Source of the DNA: Closterium sp. NIES-65
Taxonomy: Eukaryota; Streptophyta; Zygnematophyceae; Desmidiales; Closteriaceae
Direction: 5' to 3'
DNA: 64,000 nt
NCBI GenBank assembly: GCA_948144175.1
Contig: CANXME010002591.1
Location: forward strand, 3,796,501 to 3,860,500
How positions within the stretch are numbered: the stretch's first letter is position 1; every line of letters starts with the position of its first letter. The notes beneath the pieces are model-generated. The model saw only the letters and a list, made by a program, of their open reading frames with translations. It had not been told where the DNA came from and ran no database searches. The position numbers were made by a program, and so were the translations under genes. This document shows positions 31,442 to 42,059 of this stretch, piece after piece.

Positions 31442-32393
31442 TGGAATCAGAGCAGGTTCCCTCCTAGGGACTGCTTCTAGGGCCCACCGAACCGCGCCCC
31501 GAGGCGCGTTTTTTTTTTAGCGACCCGTCGTGTCGCCCCTAGCGGACCGTTGCGCCGCCCTTCCCCTCGCGGCTCCGCCGCCCTTCCCTAGCGGCCCCGC
31601 CGCCCTTCGATCGCGGCCCCGCCGCCCTCTACTACGCGGCCCCGCTGCCGCCCTTCGATCGCGGCCCCGCCGCCCTCGGCTACGCGGCCCCGCCGCCCTC
31701 TGCCTCGCGGCCCCGTCGCCCTCTGCTACGCGGCCCCGCCGCCCTCTGCTACGCGGCCCCGCCGCCCTTCGATCGCGGCCCCGCCGCCCTTTGCCACGCG
31801 GCCCTGCCGCCCTCTGCTACGCGGCCCCGCCGCCCTCTGCTACGCGGCCCCGCCGCCCTTCGATCGCGGCCCCGCCGCCCTCTGCTACGCGGCCCCGCCG
31901 CCCTCTGCTACGCGGCCCCGCCGCCCTCTGCTACGCGGCCCCGCCGCCCCCTGCTACGCGGCCCCGCCGCTCTTTTCGGTCGCGGCCCCGCCGCCACTCT
32001 GCTACGCGGCCCCGCCGATCCGCCCAGCAGCAGCCGCCGCCGCCTGAGCCGCCGCCGAGCCGCCGCCGAGCCGCCGCCGAGCCGCCGCCGAGCCGCCGCA
32101 GAGCCGCCGCCGAGCCGCCGCCCGAACCGCCGCCGAGCCGCCCGTGACGCCCGAGCCGCCCGCGCCGCCCAGCAGCAGCCGAGCCGCCGCCGAGCCGCCG
32201 CCGCCTGAGCCGCCGCCGAGCCGCCGCCGAGCCGCCGCCGAGCCGCCGCCGAGCCGCCGCCCGAGCCGCCGCCGAGCCGCCTGTGCCGCCCGAGCCGCCC
32301 GCGCCGCCCGAGCCGCCTGCGGAGCCGTACTGCTGTTCCTCTGCTGCTGACCTACCCGCCTCTCCCAGCCCGGTGAGATTTTCAGCTGCTGTC
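31442..32393 (+). repeat. Element D GC-rich leader
   Basis: Primer site (31442-31453), then tandem units of GCGGCCCCGCCGCCCTCTGC type from 31570 to 32010, followed by GAGCCGCCGCC units to about 32320. The leader remains open in the gag frame from 32283, but the conserved start MATP at 32394 is preferred. Confidence 0.7.
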
Positions 32394-35300
32394 ATGGCCA
32401 CCCCCAATGTTCTTACCTTTGACGCTGAGGGGAGGGCCGTTGACTTTGCCGTCTGGATTGAAGACCTGCAGCTGTACTTACTGTGTGATGCGATAGATGA
32501 GGTCTCTCTCTTTGACTTTGTCTCTGGCGCTGTCCCTGCCCCACCTGCTGATGCTGACTCTGCCGTTCGCTCCAAGTGGGCGACCCGCGATGCTGCTGCA
32601 CGTCTTGCTGTGCGTCGCCACCTCCCTTCCTCTGAGCGTGCCCACTTTAGTCAGTGCAAGACCGCTCAGGCCTTGTACGACGCTGTAGTTGCACGCTACT
32701 CCTCCCCTTCCTCCGCTACCCTTAGCCGCCTCATGCTACCGTTTCTCTTCCCTGACCTCGCTTCCTTTCCCACTGTCGCTGACCTCGTTACCCACCTCCG
32801 TGCTAGTGACACCCGCTACCGCGCTGCCCTTCCTGCTGAGTTCCGCGCTGCGAACCCTCCTCCCATGTACATCACTCTCTACTTTCTCGTCACCCGTCTC
32901 CCTGAGTCCCTTCGTGTCGTTAGGGACCAGTTTCTCTCTGTCTGTCCCACCACTCTCACTGTCGACCTCCTTGAGGAGTCCCTGCTAGCGGCTGAGAAGA
33001 GTATTGTCGCTGTAGGGGCCTCTCGGGGTGACCCTCGCACCCCCATCTTTGAGGGGTGTGGTCCTTCCCCCCTGCTGCCCTCTGTCGCCTCTGCCGCTGC
33101 GGCCGACCTCACTGGTTTTGAGTCGGTCGGCGCGGCGTCTGCCCCCAGCGGCAGGCGCCGCGCTGGCAAGGGCAAGGGGGGCAAGGGAGCGGGTGGAGCT
33201 AGAGGGGGCGGTGGAGGAGGCGGTGGGGGTGGCGGGGGGAGTGGGGGTGGCGGTGGGGGTGGTGGTGGGAGTGGAGGTACTGGTGGCGGCGGTGGAGGCG
33301 GAGGTGGCGGCGGAGGTGGTAGCGGAGGAGGCGGTGGGAGCGGTGGGAGCGACGGTCCTGGTGGGGGAGGTGGAGGTGGAGACGGGGGTGGCGGTGGAGG
33401 CGGGGGTGGCAGTGGAGGCGGGGGTCGGAGTGGCTCGTCCCAGCGGAGCAGCTCCGGGGGTGGTCAGCGCCAGCAGCAGCAGCAGCAGCAGCCGCAGCAG
33501 CAGCCACAGCAGCAGCAGCGCTCTCGCACCGTCCCCGCCCCTCAGCAGCTCCGTGAGTGGTACTCGCAGCGTCAGCGTGGTGGTGCGCTTGGTCCTTGCC
33601 CCTACGTTCTCCGCACCGGTGACCGTGCAGGGGAGAGGTGTGGAGGCGCCCACACTGCCCGCCGCTGCTTTGGCCGCCTGACTGACGCCTGGCGTCAGCA
33701 GTTTCCGGAGGCAGCTGAGATCCCCCGCTGGGGAGAGCTGTCTAGGGCTGGTGTAGCTATTTATGATCTTGATTTTGATGCTATTCTCTCTGCTATGTAT
33801 GCTGCGATTGGTAGTGATGAGGATGACTGTTACCGGTGTTTCCCGCCCGACCCGGGCATTGGTACTGCCGCGTCAGGTACTAGTGAGGCTGCTGCTCTAG
33901 GTGCCAGTGCGTCTGTGCTCTCAGGTGCTGGTGAGTCTGCCCTCTCAGGTACTGTGTCGGCTTCGGCCTCTCACACCTTCACCCTTGACTCTGGAGCGTC
34001 TCGCTCCTTCTTTAGGGACCGCACCACTCTCACGCCGCTGAGTCGGCCGGTTGCAGTGTCCCTGGCTGACCCCTCTGGGGGGCCTGTCCTGGCTCGCTTC
34101 TCCACTGTCCTCCCGTGTCCGGCGGCCCCCTCTGGCACCCTGACTGGTCTCTACCTCCCCTCGTTCTCGACGAACTTGGTGAGTGGTGCTGACCTCCAGG
34201 ATGCGGGTGTCCACCAGTTCACCCCTGCTCGTCAGCGGGTGACCCACTGCACGGAGGAGGATACAGGTCGCCACCTGGCTACGTTTACACGTCGGCCAGG
34301 GTCGAGCCTGTACACACTGACCACTGCTTCTCCTCCAGGTGCTGAGTCTGGTAGGGTCCCTTCGTCTGGTCAGGTGTTTGCTGCAGCGTCCAGGTCTGGT
34401 CCTGAGTCTGCCCCCTGCTCGTGTCGTCGTCTGTCTCACGAGACCCTCCTCTGGCACCACCGCCTTGGCCACCCCTCTCTGCTTCGGCTCAGAGGCATGG
34501 CCTCGCGAGTCCTTGTGTCTGGTCTTCCCCGGTCTCTCCCTCCCCTTCCTCCGGGCCCTGGCCCCACCTGTGTCCCCTGTGTCGAGGGGCGCCAGCGTGC
34601 TGCCCCTCACTCCTCCCAGTTTCCTCCCACAGAGGCCCCGTTGCAGACGCTTCACATGGACGTGTGGGGCCCAGCCCGCGTCCGTGGACAGGGTCAGGAG
34701 CGCTACTTCCTGCTGGTGGTTGACGACTACTCGCGTTACACCACAGTCTTCCCCTTGCGCAGCAAGGGTGAGGTCACTGAGGTGCTGATCGACTGGATCC
34801 GCGCAGCTCGTCTCCAGCTTCGGAGGAGCTTTGGCTCTGACTTCCCTGTTTTGCGTCTGCACTCGGACAGAGGTGGAGAGTTCTCCTCCGGCCTCCTGAG
34901 TGCCTACTGTCGTGTGCGAGGCATCCGTCAGACCTTCACGCTTCCGGACTCACCGCAGCAAAATGGGATTGCTGAGCGCCGCATTGGCATGGTCATGGAC
35001 GTCGCTCGTACGTCCATGATGCATGCGGCTGCTCCCCATTTTCTGTGGCCGTTTGCGGTCAGGTACGCTGCGCACCAGATCAACCTCCACCCCAGGGTCT
35101 CTCGACCGGAGACCTCCCCAGCCCTGCTGTGGACGGGGAAGGTTGGCGATGCGTCGGCGTTCCGGGTCTGGGGATCTCGGGCGTTTGTTCGCGACCTGTC
35201 TGCGGACAAGCTGTCCCCTCGTGCTTCTCCCTGCGTCTTCCTGGGGTTCCCCCCCGACGCCCCTGGGTGGCAGTTTTACCACCCCACCTCTCGACGTGTT

Positions 35301-38300
35301 CTGTCCTCCCAGGACGTCACGTTCGACGAGTCGGTACCCTACTACCGCCTCTTCCCCTACCGCACTCCGTCCCTCCCCCCACCCCCGCTCTTCTTGGTAC
35401 CAGGTCCCCCCCCGGTAGTCCCCCTCCCCCCTCAGGGTCCTGCCCCTTCAGGTGTGTCCCAGGTAGACGCGGTCGAGCCTGTCGAGGTCACTGGTGACTC
35501 TGGTGCTGCTGCGGGAGCTGAGCCTGGGGGTGCGGAGTCTGGGGGTGCTGAGCCTGGAGGTGCCGAGTCTGGGGGTGCTGTGCCTGGGGGTGCTGAGCCT
35601 GGAGGTGCCGAGTCTGGGGGTGCTGTGCCTGGGGGTGCTGGACCTGGGGGTGCTGAGCCTGGGGGTGCCGTGCCTGGGGGTGCTGTGTCTAGGGGTGCTG
35701 AGCCTGGAGGTGCTGTGCCTGGGGGTGCTTCGTCTCGCCGGGAGCCACTCTCCCCACAGGAGCTGCGTGAGTGGTTTGCCGGGCGCTGGAGGCGTGCTGC
35801 TGGTGCTGGTGGTTCTTCGGCTGCAGAGGGCACTGCTGCTGCGCGCCCCGCCGGCGCTCGTACTGTGGGTGCTGGAGTTGCTGAGTCTGAGAGTTCTCCT
35901 GGAGCTGGTCCTGCTGAGGGTGTTGGCGCTGAGCCTGCCGTTGGCGGCCCGACTGACAGTGCTCCTGGTGCTGCGGCTGGAGGTTCTGGAGCTTCTGGTG
36001 GTGCTGCTGGAGGTGCTGCTGGAGTGGGTGCTCCTGCCGGGGCTGCTGGTGCTGTTCCTGCTGTTTCTAGCGTCGCCGCGCGGCCCCGACCGTACTTCAT
36101 TCCGCTCTTGCAGCAGGTTCTTGGTCTTACACCTTCTCCTGGTCCTCCTCCTCCTCCCTTAGAGGGTCCGCAGCTTGTCCGGTCACAGCCACAGCTACAG
36201 CCTGCCTCCCCTTTGCCTGCTCCTTCTCCCTACGCTGGTCCGACTGGAGGTCTTACTGAGCGTCGTGAGCCTGCGTCTCGTCCTGTGTCGCCTGTTCGTA
36301 CTGAGCGCGCTAGTGGTCGCGGGTCGCGTCAGCGTCCTCCTCCTGTCCCTGGCACGCACCGGATGTCACTGCGTCCGTCCACTGCTCCTCTGCGTGCCCC
36401 TTTGCCTTCTCCTCCTGCTTCCTCTCTTCCTGCTCTTGCCGACCCGGAGTCGGACGCTCTTCGTGCTGCCAGTCCTACTGTCACGCGTCTCCTGGCTACT
36501 GCTGTCACTGACCCCTCCTTCGAGTCGTCTGCTGCGTCTGCCCTTGTCACTGAGCTTGTCGACTTTGCTGCGCGCTGTCGTCTAGACTACGCTGCTCGTC
36601 TTGTCACTGAGTCTGAGTCCGCCTGTCCTCCGTCCGTCGGGGGTGAGTGTGCCCTTGGCACGGACGTCCTTGAGGACAGGCAGGAGGAGTTCCAGTGTCT
36701 GGCCGCCGCTTCACCTCGTCTCGCGTCTGTACTGCTAGCCCCTGAGGGAGACCCGGATGCACCAGACATCCCGACTCCGCGCTCTTACGCGGAGGCGATA
36801 GAGGGTCCCTACTCCTCTCAGTGGCAGGCAGCTATGGATGCAGAGATGGCTTCCTGGAAGTCCACAGGCACCTACGTTGACGCTGTTCCCCCTCCTGGGG
36901 CGAACATCGTCAGTGGCATGTGGATTTTCAGGGTGAAGCGGCCGCCGGGTTCTCCGCCTGTCTTCAAGGCGCGTTACGTGGCTCGTGGCTTCAGTCAGCG
37001 GCAGGGGGTTGACTACTTTCAGACCTTCTCCCCCACCCCGAAGATGACCACTCTTCGGGTTCTACTACACGTTGCTGCTCACCGTGACTACGAGCTGCAC
37101 TCTCTCGACTTCAGCACAGCTTTCTTGCAAGGCAGCCTGCACGAGGAGATCTGGCTGCGTCGCCCACCTGGCTTCACTGGGTCTTTCCCTCCTGGTACCC
37201 AGTGGAGTCTCCGGCGTCCAGTCTACGGTCTCCGCCAGGCGCCACGTGAGTGGCACGACACACTGAGGACTACGCTCGCGGCACTTGGGTTTGCTCCTTC
37301 CACTGCCGACCCGTCGCTGTTTCTGCGCACCGACACCTCTCTGCCGCCGTTCTACATCCTCGTGTACGTCGACGACTTGGTCTTTGCCACAGCTGACACT
37401 GCTGGACTCGCCTACGTGAAGTCCGAGCTGCAGATGAGACACACGTGCACTGACCTGGGTGAACTGCGCAGCTACCTTGGCTTGCAGATCACCCGGGACA
37501 GAGCACGCCGCACCATTACCCTGACTCAGTCACACATGGTGCAGCAGGTCCTTCAGCGCTTCGGCTTCACGTACTCCTCGCCTCAGGCCACTCCTCTGCC
37601 TACTCGCCACTCGCTCTCAGCTCTGCCTTCGGATGAGTCCGTAGAGTCGAGTGGCCCGTATGCAGAGCTTGTTGGCTGCCTCATGTACCTGATGACCTGC
37701 ACACGACCTGACCTTGCATACCCTCTCAGCATTCTCGCACGCTATGTTGCTCCTGGGAGACACCGACCAGAGCACATGGCTGCAGCGAAGAGGGTGTTGC
37801 GCTACTTGTGCAGTACGTCGGGCATGGGGCTAGTGCTTGGAGGGCGCAGTCCAGTGGTCCTCACTGGGCACGCGGACGCTTCTTGGGCTGACGACCAGGC
37901 TACGCAGCGGTCGTCACAGGGTTACACCTTCGGCCTTGGTTCCGGCTCTGTCTCGTGGCGGGCTACTCGCTCGTCTTCTTTTCTCGGCTCCAGTTGTGAG
38001 GCTGAGATCTACGCCGGGGCTATGGCTGCTCAGGAGCTTCGCTGGCTGACCTACTTGCTGACCGACCTTGGAGAGCCGCCTCGTTCTCCTCCAGTCCTGT
38101 ACGTAGACAACAAGGCCATGCTGGCCTTGTGTCGAGAGCAGCGACTGGAGCACAGGACAAAGCACATTGCTCTCCGCTACTTTCTTGCTCGTGAGCTGCA
38201 GCAGCGTGGACAGTTGCGACTTGCGTACGTGGCCTCTGAGGCCAACACTGCTGATGTCTTCACCAAGGCACTTGCGCCTTGTGATCATCAGCGTTGCTGC

Positions 38301-38348
38301 ACGCAGCTGGGTCTTGTGCCTGTCTTGCCTCACTTGCTCACTTCTTGA
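32394..38348 (+). CDS. Element D gag-pol polyprotein (copia)
   Basis: An uninterrupted 1,984-residue frame if translation begins at MATPNVLTFDAEGR (32394), a start conserved in C, E and I; the frame is open back to 32283. Gag capsid: 1-255. Glycine-rich tract: about 257-347. Q-rich stretch, then knuckle C-x13-C-x3-H-x4-C from about residue 402. Protease with DSG at 532. Integrase catalytic D756, D825 and E861 with exact DD35E spacing. Linker of GAEPGG/GAESGG repeats (35515-35730). Reverse transcriptase with YVDD at 1658-1661. RNase H with HADASWADD, CEAEIYAGAM, YVDNKAML and a normal C-terminus. The product would be processed into particle protein, protease, integrase and polymerase in cytoplasmic particles. 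No inactivating change was seen. Confidence 0.93.
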   Translation: MATPNVLTFDAEGRAVDFAVWIEDLQLYLLCDAIDEVSLFDFVSGAVPAPPADADSAVRSKWATRDAAARLAVRRHLPSSERAHFSQCKTAQALYDAVVARYSSPSSATLSRLMLPFLFPDLASFPTVADLVTHLRASDTRYRAALPAEFRAANPPPMYITLYFLVTRLPESLRVVRDQFLSVCPTTLTVDLLEESLLAAEKSIVAVGASRGDPRTPIFEGCGPSPLLPSVASAAAADLTGFESVGAASAPSGRRRAGKGKGGKGAGGARGGGGGGGGGGGGSGGGGGGGGGSGGTGGGGGGGGGGGGGSGGGGGSGGSDGPGGGGGGGDGGGGGGGGGSGGGGRSGSSQRSSSGGGQRQQQQQQQPQQQPQQQQRSRTVPAPQQLREWYSQRQRGGALGPCPYVLRTGDRAGERCGGAHTARRCFGRLTDAWRQQFPEAAEIPRWGELSRAGVAIYDLDFDAILSAMYAAIGSDEDDCYRCFPPDPGIGTAASGTSEAAALGASASVLSGAGESALSGTVSASASHTFTLDSGASRSFFRDRTTLTPLSRPVAVSLADPSGGPVLARFSTVLPCPAAPSGTLTGLYLPSFSTNLVSGADLQDAGVHQFTPARQRVTHCTEEDTGRHLATFTRRPGSSLYTLTTASPPGAESGRVPSSGQVFAAASRSGPESAPCSCRRLSHETLLWHHRLGHPSLLRLRGMASRVLVSGLPRSLPPLPPGPGPTCVPCVEGRQRAAPHSSQFPPTEAPLQTLHMDVWGPARVRGQGQERYFLLVVDDYSRYTTVFPLRSKGEVTEVLIDWIRAARLQLRRSFGSDFPVLRLHSDRGGEFSSGLLSAYCRVRGIRQTFTLPDSPQQNGIAERRIGMVMDVARTSMMHAAAPHFLWPFAVRYAAHQINLHPRVSRPETSPALLWTGKVGDASAFRVWGSRAFVRDLSADKLSPRASPCVFLGFPPDAPGWQFYHPTSRRVLSSQDVTFDESVPYYRLFPYRTPSLPPPPLFLVPGPPPVVPLPPQGPAPSGVSQVDAVEPVEVTGDSGAAAGAEPGGAESGGAEPGGAESGGAVPGGAEPGGAESGGAVPGGAGPGGAEPGGAVPGGAVSRGAEPGGAVPGGASSRREPLSPQELREWFAGRWRRAAGAGGSSAAEGTAAARPAGARTVGAGVAESESSPGAGPAEGVGAEPAVGGPTDSAPGAAAGGSGASGGAAGGAAGVGAPAGAAGAVPAVSSVAARPRPYFIPLLQQVLGLTPSPGPPPPPLEGPQLVRSQPQLQPASPLPAPSPYAGPTGGLTERREPASRPVSPVRTERASGRGSRQRPPPVPGTHRMSLRPSTAPLRAPLPSPPASSLPALADPESDALRAASPTVTRLLATAVTDPSFESSAASALVTELVDFAARCRLDYAARLVTESESACPPSVGGECALGTDVLEDRQEEFQCLAAASPRLASVLLAPEGDPDAPDIPTPRSYAEAIEGPYSSQWQAAMDAEMASWKSTGTYVDAVPPPGANIVSGMWIFRVKRPPGSPPVFKARYVARGFSQRQGVDYFQTFSPTPKMTTLRVLLHVAAHRDYELHSLDFSTAFLQGSLHEEIWLRRPPGFTGSFPPGTQWSLRRPVYGLRQAPREWHDTLRTTLAALGFAPSTADPSLFLRTDTSLPPFYILVYVDDLVFATADTAGLAYVKSELQMRHTCTDLGELRSYLGLQITRDRARRTITLTQSHMVQQVLQRFGFTYSSPQATPLPTRHSLSALPSDESVESSGPYAELVGCLMYLMTCTRPDLAYPLSILARYVAPGRHRPEHMAAAKRVLRYLCSTSGMGLVLGGRSPVVLTGHADASWADDQATQRSSQGYTFGLGSGSVSWRATRSSSFLGSSCEAEIYAGAMAAQELRWLTYLLTDLGEPPRSPPVLYVDNKAMLALCREQRLEHRTKHIALRYFLARELQQRGQLRLAYVASEANTADVFTKALAPCDHQRCCTQLGLVPVLPHLLTS

Positions 38349-38434
38349 CCTTGCTTGTACCTTCACCTATATATACTCTTGCTCTTGCTTGCTTGACTCT
38401 TGTATATTTCTATATATGATCTTGCATGCGAACT

Positions 38435-38528
38435 GGCCTTGTGGCCCTTGACCTTGCGCTCGGAATGTGTGGTGACTTTGTGATCCACCCTGAGCTTTGC
38501 TTTGCTTTGCTTGACTGGTCTTGTGACC
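38435..38528 (+). other. Element D 3'-UTR paired mini-hairpins
   Basis: GGCC-TTGT-GGCC at 38435-38446 and GGTC-TTGT-GACC at 38517-38528, both after ACT. Two versions of one motif with matched stem changes. Placed between stop codon and polypurine tract. Confidence 0.5.
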
Positions 38529-38560
38529 CCTTGTTCTCCCCCACTTTGCCTATGGGGGTG

Positions 38561-38693
38561 TGTCAGAACATCATAGCTTACTTATTTGTGTAGGCTATAG
38601 TGGGGTATCCCATAGGGGGTACAACCCAATTAGGGTTTCATATTTGTACTGACTTCATTCCTAGTTCATTCATCCTCGTTCTTTGTTTCCACA
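38561..38693 (+). repeat. Element D 3' LTR
   Basis: 133 bp, by eye identical to 31309-31441, followed by ACATT. Confidence 0.92.
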
Positions 38694-41600
38694 ACATTAG
38701 CGGTCGGGGAGACACCGGCGGAACCTGGGCCAACGCGAGCGGCGGATGGGACGCCGCAACTAGCGCCGACAATAGCGGCTGGGGTACTTTCCGCGAAGAA
38801 CGAAAGGGGGGAGAGGATGAAGCTGAGGAAACTGAGGCAACACCTGCATTCGTTCCTCTTGGTCGTCCCCCGCGTCACATTCTACTCGCACCACCTCCTC
38901 CTGACAACCTCCCGCGTCGCGATCCATGGGACACCATCATCTGGGGCAACGAGCCGTCAACCCCGCGTCGCACTGTCTACGGACCTGCCCCTGAACCACG
39001 CGAACCAGCGTTCGTACTTGGCACAATCCCCGGAACCAACATCCCCTACTCCATCATCCGCGACAGAGAATTTCTCGTCCTCATGCTAACAACGGCGAAC
39101 GAGGAAGAAGAAGAAGTAGAGGGAGTAGCAGCAGAACCTGCTCCTGTACCTGACGAAGACCCTGAGGAAGCGCGAGCACGCTACATACGCACCTCCGGAT
39201 TTCGCGCTAACGATACTCTCTGGCACCAGCGCCTCGGACACCCTTCACGCGCGACGCTGAAAAACTGCATCGACGCAGGCGTCTTCGCTCCTGGCGCACT
39301 CCTGCACCCTGATGGCTCCGAAGTGAGAGGCGCGACACATCCGCGCAACTGCACCGTCTGCCCCGAAGTTGCGCTGAGCCACCAACCGTTCCCGCTGCTC
39401 GAACCTGGAACGAACCGCTACCCCAAGCTACACAAGGCGTACAGCGATTTCCTGAACGTGGGGCATTGCGGAGTCGAGGACGAAATGTACACGCTCACCT
39501 TCATCGACGCTGGAACACGCTACGTGTGGGTCGTGAACGTGGAGTCACGCGACAGAGCTTACGAGGTGTTTCGCCTCTGGCTGGCGCACGCAGAGCGACA
39601 GTCTGGGAAGAAGCTGAAAATCTGGCAATCTGACGGCGCGGCAGAATTCAGGAGCAACCAGATGCAAACCTACCTCACGCAAAAGGGGATCAAGCACCAC
39701 ATTTCTCTCCCCTACGCGCACCAGCAGCAGGGCGTAGCTGAGCGGACCAACCGCACGCTAATGACGAAGGTGCGCGCACTGATGAGGCAGTCGAAATTGC
39801 CACCGATCTACTGGACCTACGCAATGCACCACGCAGTACGGGTGCACAACCTACTCTCGACCACCGCCATCACCGGCAATCTGTCCCCGCACGTCAAATG
39901 GACCGGGACCAAAGGGGATACCTCCATGTTGCGCGTAGGGGGGTGCATGGTTCAATACCGGCCGCCGACTTCAACCACCGGCAAATTCGCCAACCGCGCG
40001 CGCTGGGGGATCCATCTCGGCATCAGTCACGAGTACAAGGCGTGGATCGTGCTAGACTTCCTCAGTCAAAAAATCGCTCACGCTCGAGACGTCATCTTCT
40101 ACGAGCGACTCTTCCTCGATCAGTTCCGCCGCGACGAAGAAACAAACGCGAACCGCGTCTACGCGAACAATGGGCACAGCTACGCAACGCCCGAAGATGA
40201 AGCTGCTGCAGCAATCTTGGAGCAGGACACGAGGGGCGAGATCGTGTGGGAAGAACGACGCAGCAGCGACGACGACGACGACGATTCCTCGGGAGGGGGA
40301 ATGGGCGCAGCAGGCGGAAACGGAACAGGCGGAAGCGGCAGAGGCACAGCACCACCAGCGCCTCTTGAACCAGAAAGCGACGATGACGACGTGCAGGATG
40401 TCGTCACTCAACATCGCCACAACAGCACTGCCACCGGCCTCCAGCTACTTGGACTACACGCTGCCATCTCCACTGCTCCGTGCATCATCGACCTAAGAAC
40501 CCATGGCAAGCTCTCATAGGCCCACGCAGCAAGGAGTGGCGCGAAGCAATGGACGCGGAAATCTGGGCACTCGAGTCACGCGACACCTGGGTGCTCGTCG
40601 ACCGTGCAGCAATAAAGGGGAGAAGGATTCTCTCCGGCAAATGGGTCTTCCGAGTGAAGACAGGAGTCGACGGAAGGATTGAGCGATTCAAGGCACGCTG
40701 GGTGGTGCGCGGCTACGACCAAAGGCACGGGATCGACTTTGACCAGACTTTTGCACCGATCAGCCGTCACACGTTTGTCACAATTCTCCTCGCCATCGCA
40801 GCCGCACGACACGTACCACTCCGGCAGATCGATGTGAAGAATGCGTTCCTGTGGACGCCGTAATCTACGTGGAACAACCACACACTTACGGCGACGGAGA
40901 CCCACGCGTCTGTCAGCTACGCAAGTCCCTCTATGGGATCAAACAGGCACCGAGACTCTGGCAGCAGTATGTGCACAACATACTGCTTGAAATCGGGTTC
41001 AAGCAGCTGCCTCACGATCTTGGAATATATCGCCGCGATTTCCGCGGCGAATACATCCTCCTCACGGTCTACGTCGACGACCTTCTCTACACAGGCTCAA
41101 GCAACGAACTGCTCGAGCAGTTTGAGAAAAGCCTCGCAGGGCGCGTCGACATCATTTGCAATCATGACGTGAAGCAGTTTCTCGGACTCAACATCACCTC
41201 CTCGCCGGAAGCCATTCATCTCTCAGCAGCGAAGTATGCGGAGGAGCTTAGCAAGCGCTTCAACATTGCACCTACACCACTCTCCACCCCTTACCGCACT
41301 CCAGGACCCAACCACAAGCCTGACAACAAAGCCCTGTCCCCTGCTGGGATTCAGACTTACCAGCAGCAGTTGGGATACCTGCTCTTCGCATCCGTTACCT
41401 GCAGGCCAGACCTCTCGTACATCGCCAGTGAGCTGGCTCAGTACTCACGCAAACCAACGGCTGAGAATCTCCTGGATCTGCAGCGCGCTCTTAAGTTCTT
41501 CGTTTCAACGCCCAAGATTGGGCTGTGCTACTCAACTGCACCAACTCCATCCTTCAACCTCATCGGCTATGTGGACGCCGATCACGCAGCAGACCCCGAT

Positions 41601-42052
41601 AATCGACAGTCCAGGACTGGCTTCTGTTCCGGCTCGAGCCAACGGGACCAATCTCCTGGAACTCGCAGAAGCAGGAGTTGGTTGCCCTGTCGTCAGCCGA
41701 AGCAGAATTCATCGCAGCAACCGCAGCAGTTCGCGAAGGCCTCTACTTGCAGGAGCTCCTGCAAGAGGCGAAAATTCCAGCCTCGCCCACATTTCGCCTT
41801 CACTGCGACAACCAGAGCGCGATTCGCATCGCGAACAAACCTGGTTTCGTCAACCGAACCAAGCACATTGCGCTGCAGTACTTCTTCGTGAAGGATGAGG
41901 TGGACAAGGGCAAGGTCAACTTGACCTACTGCCCGACCGGTGACATGGCAGCAGACTTCCTCACGAAGCGACTGCCACGCCAGCAGTATCAGCACTACTC
42001 CGAACTCAACGGCGTGGTCAAGCAGGTCAAGTCCAGCTGCGGCCAGGAGTGA
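38694..42052 (+). pseudogene. B2 integrase, reverse transcriptase and RNase H
   Basis: Frame 1 (to 40519): GAG-pre-integrase (HQRLGHPSRATLKN) and integrase with D in YSDFLNVG, D in QSDGAAEF and E in GVAERTNRT. A frame change near 40480-40519 leads to reverse transcriptase (WVFRVKTGVDGRIERFKARW). A small deletion after NAFL (about 40850) shifts into the frame with YGIKQAPRLW and VYVDDLLYTGSS (about 41070). A further shift near 41640 leads to RNase H (SSAEAEFIAA, CDNQSAIRIANKP, ADFLTKRLP) and the stop at 42050-42052. Catalytic motifs survive but three frame changes disable the protein. Confidence 0.85.
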
Positions 42053-42059
42053 AGGGGGG

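Larger units (their letters stand above)
31309..38693 (+). mobile_element. Copia retrotransposon D, intact and apparently recent
   Basis: 7,385 bp. Both 133-bp LTRs (31309-31441 and 38561-38693) look identical. Perfect target duplication ACATT (31304-31308, 38694-38698). Primer site TGGAATCAGAGC follows the 5' LTR and polypurine tract TATGGGGGTG precedes the 3' LTR. A single uninterrupted gag-pol frame is present. It has all features needed for autonomy and inserted into B2 pol in the same orientation. Confidence 0.95.
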
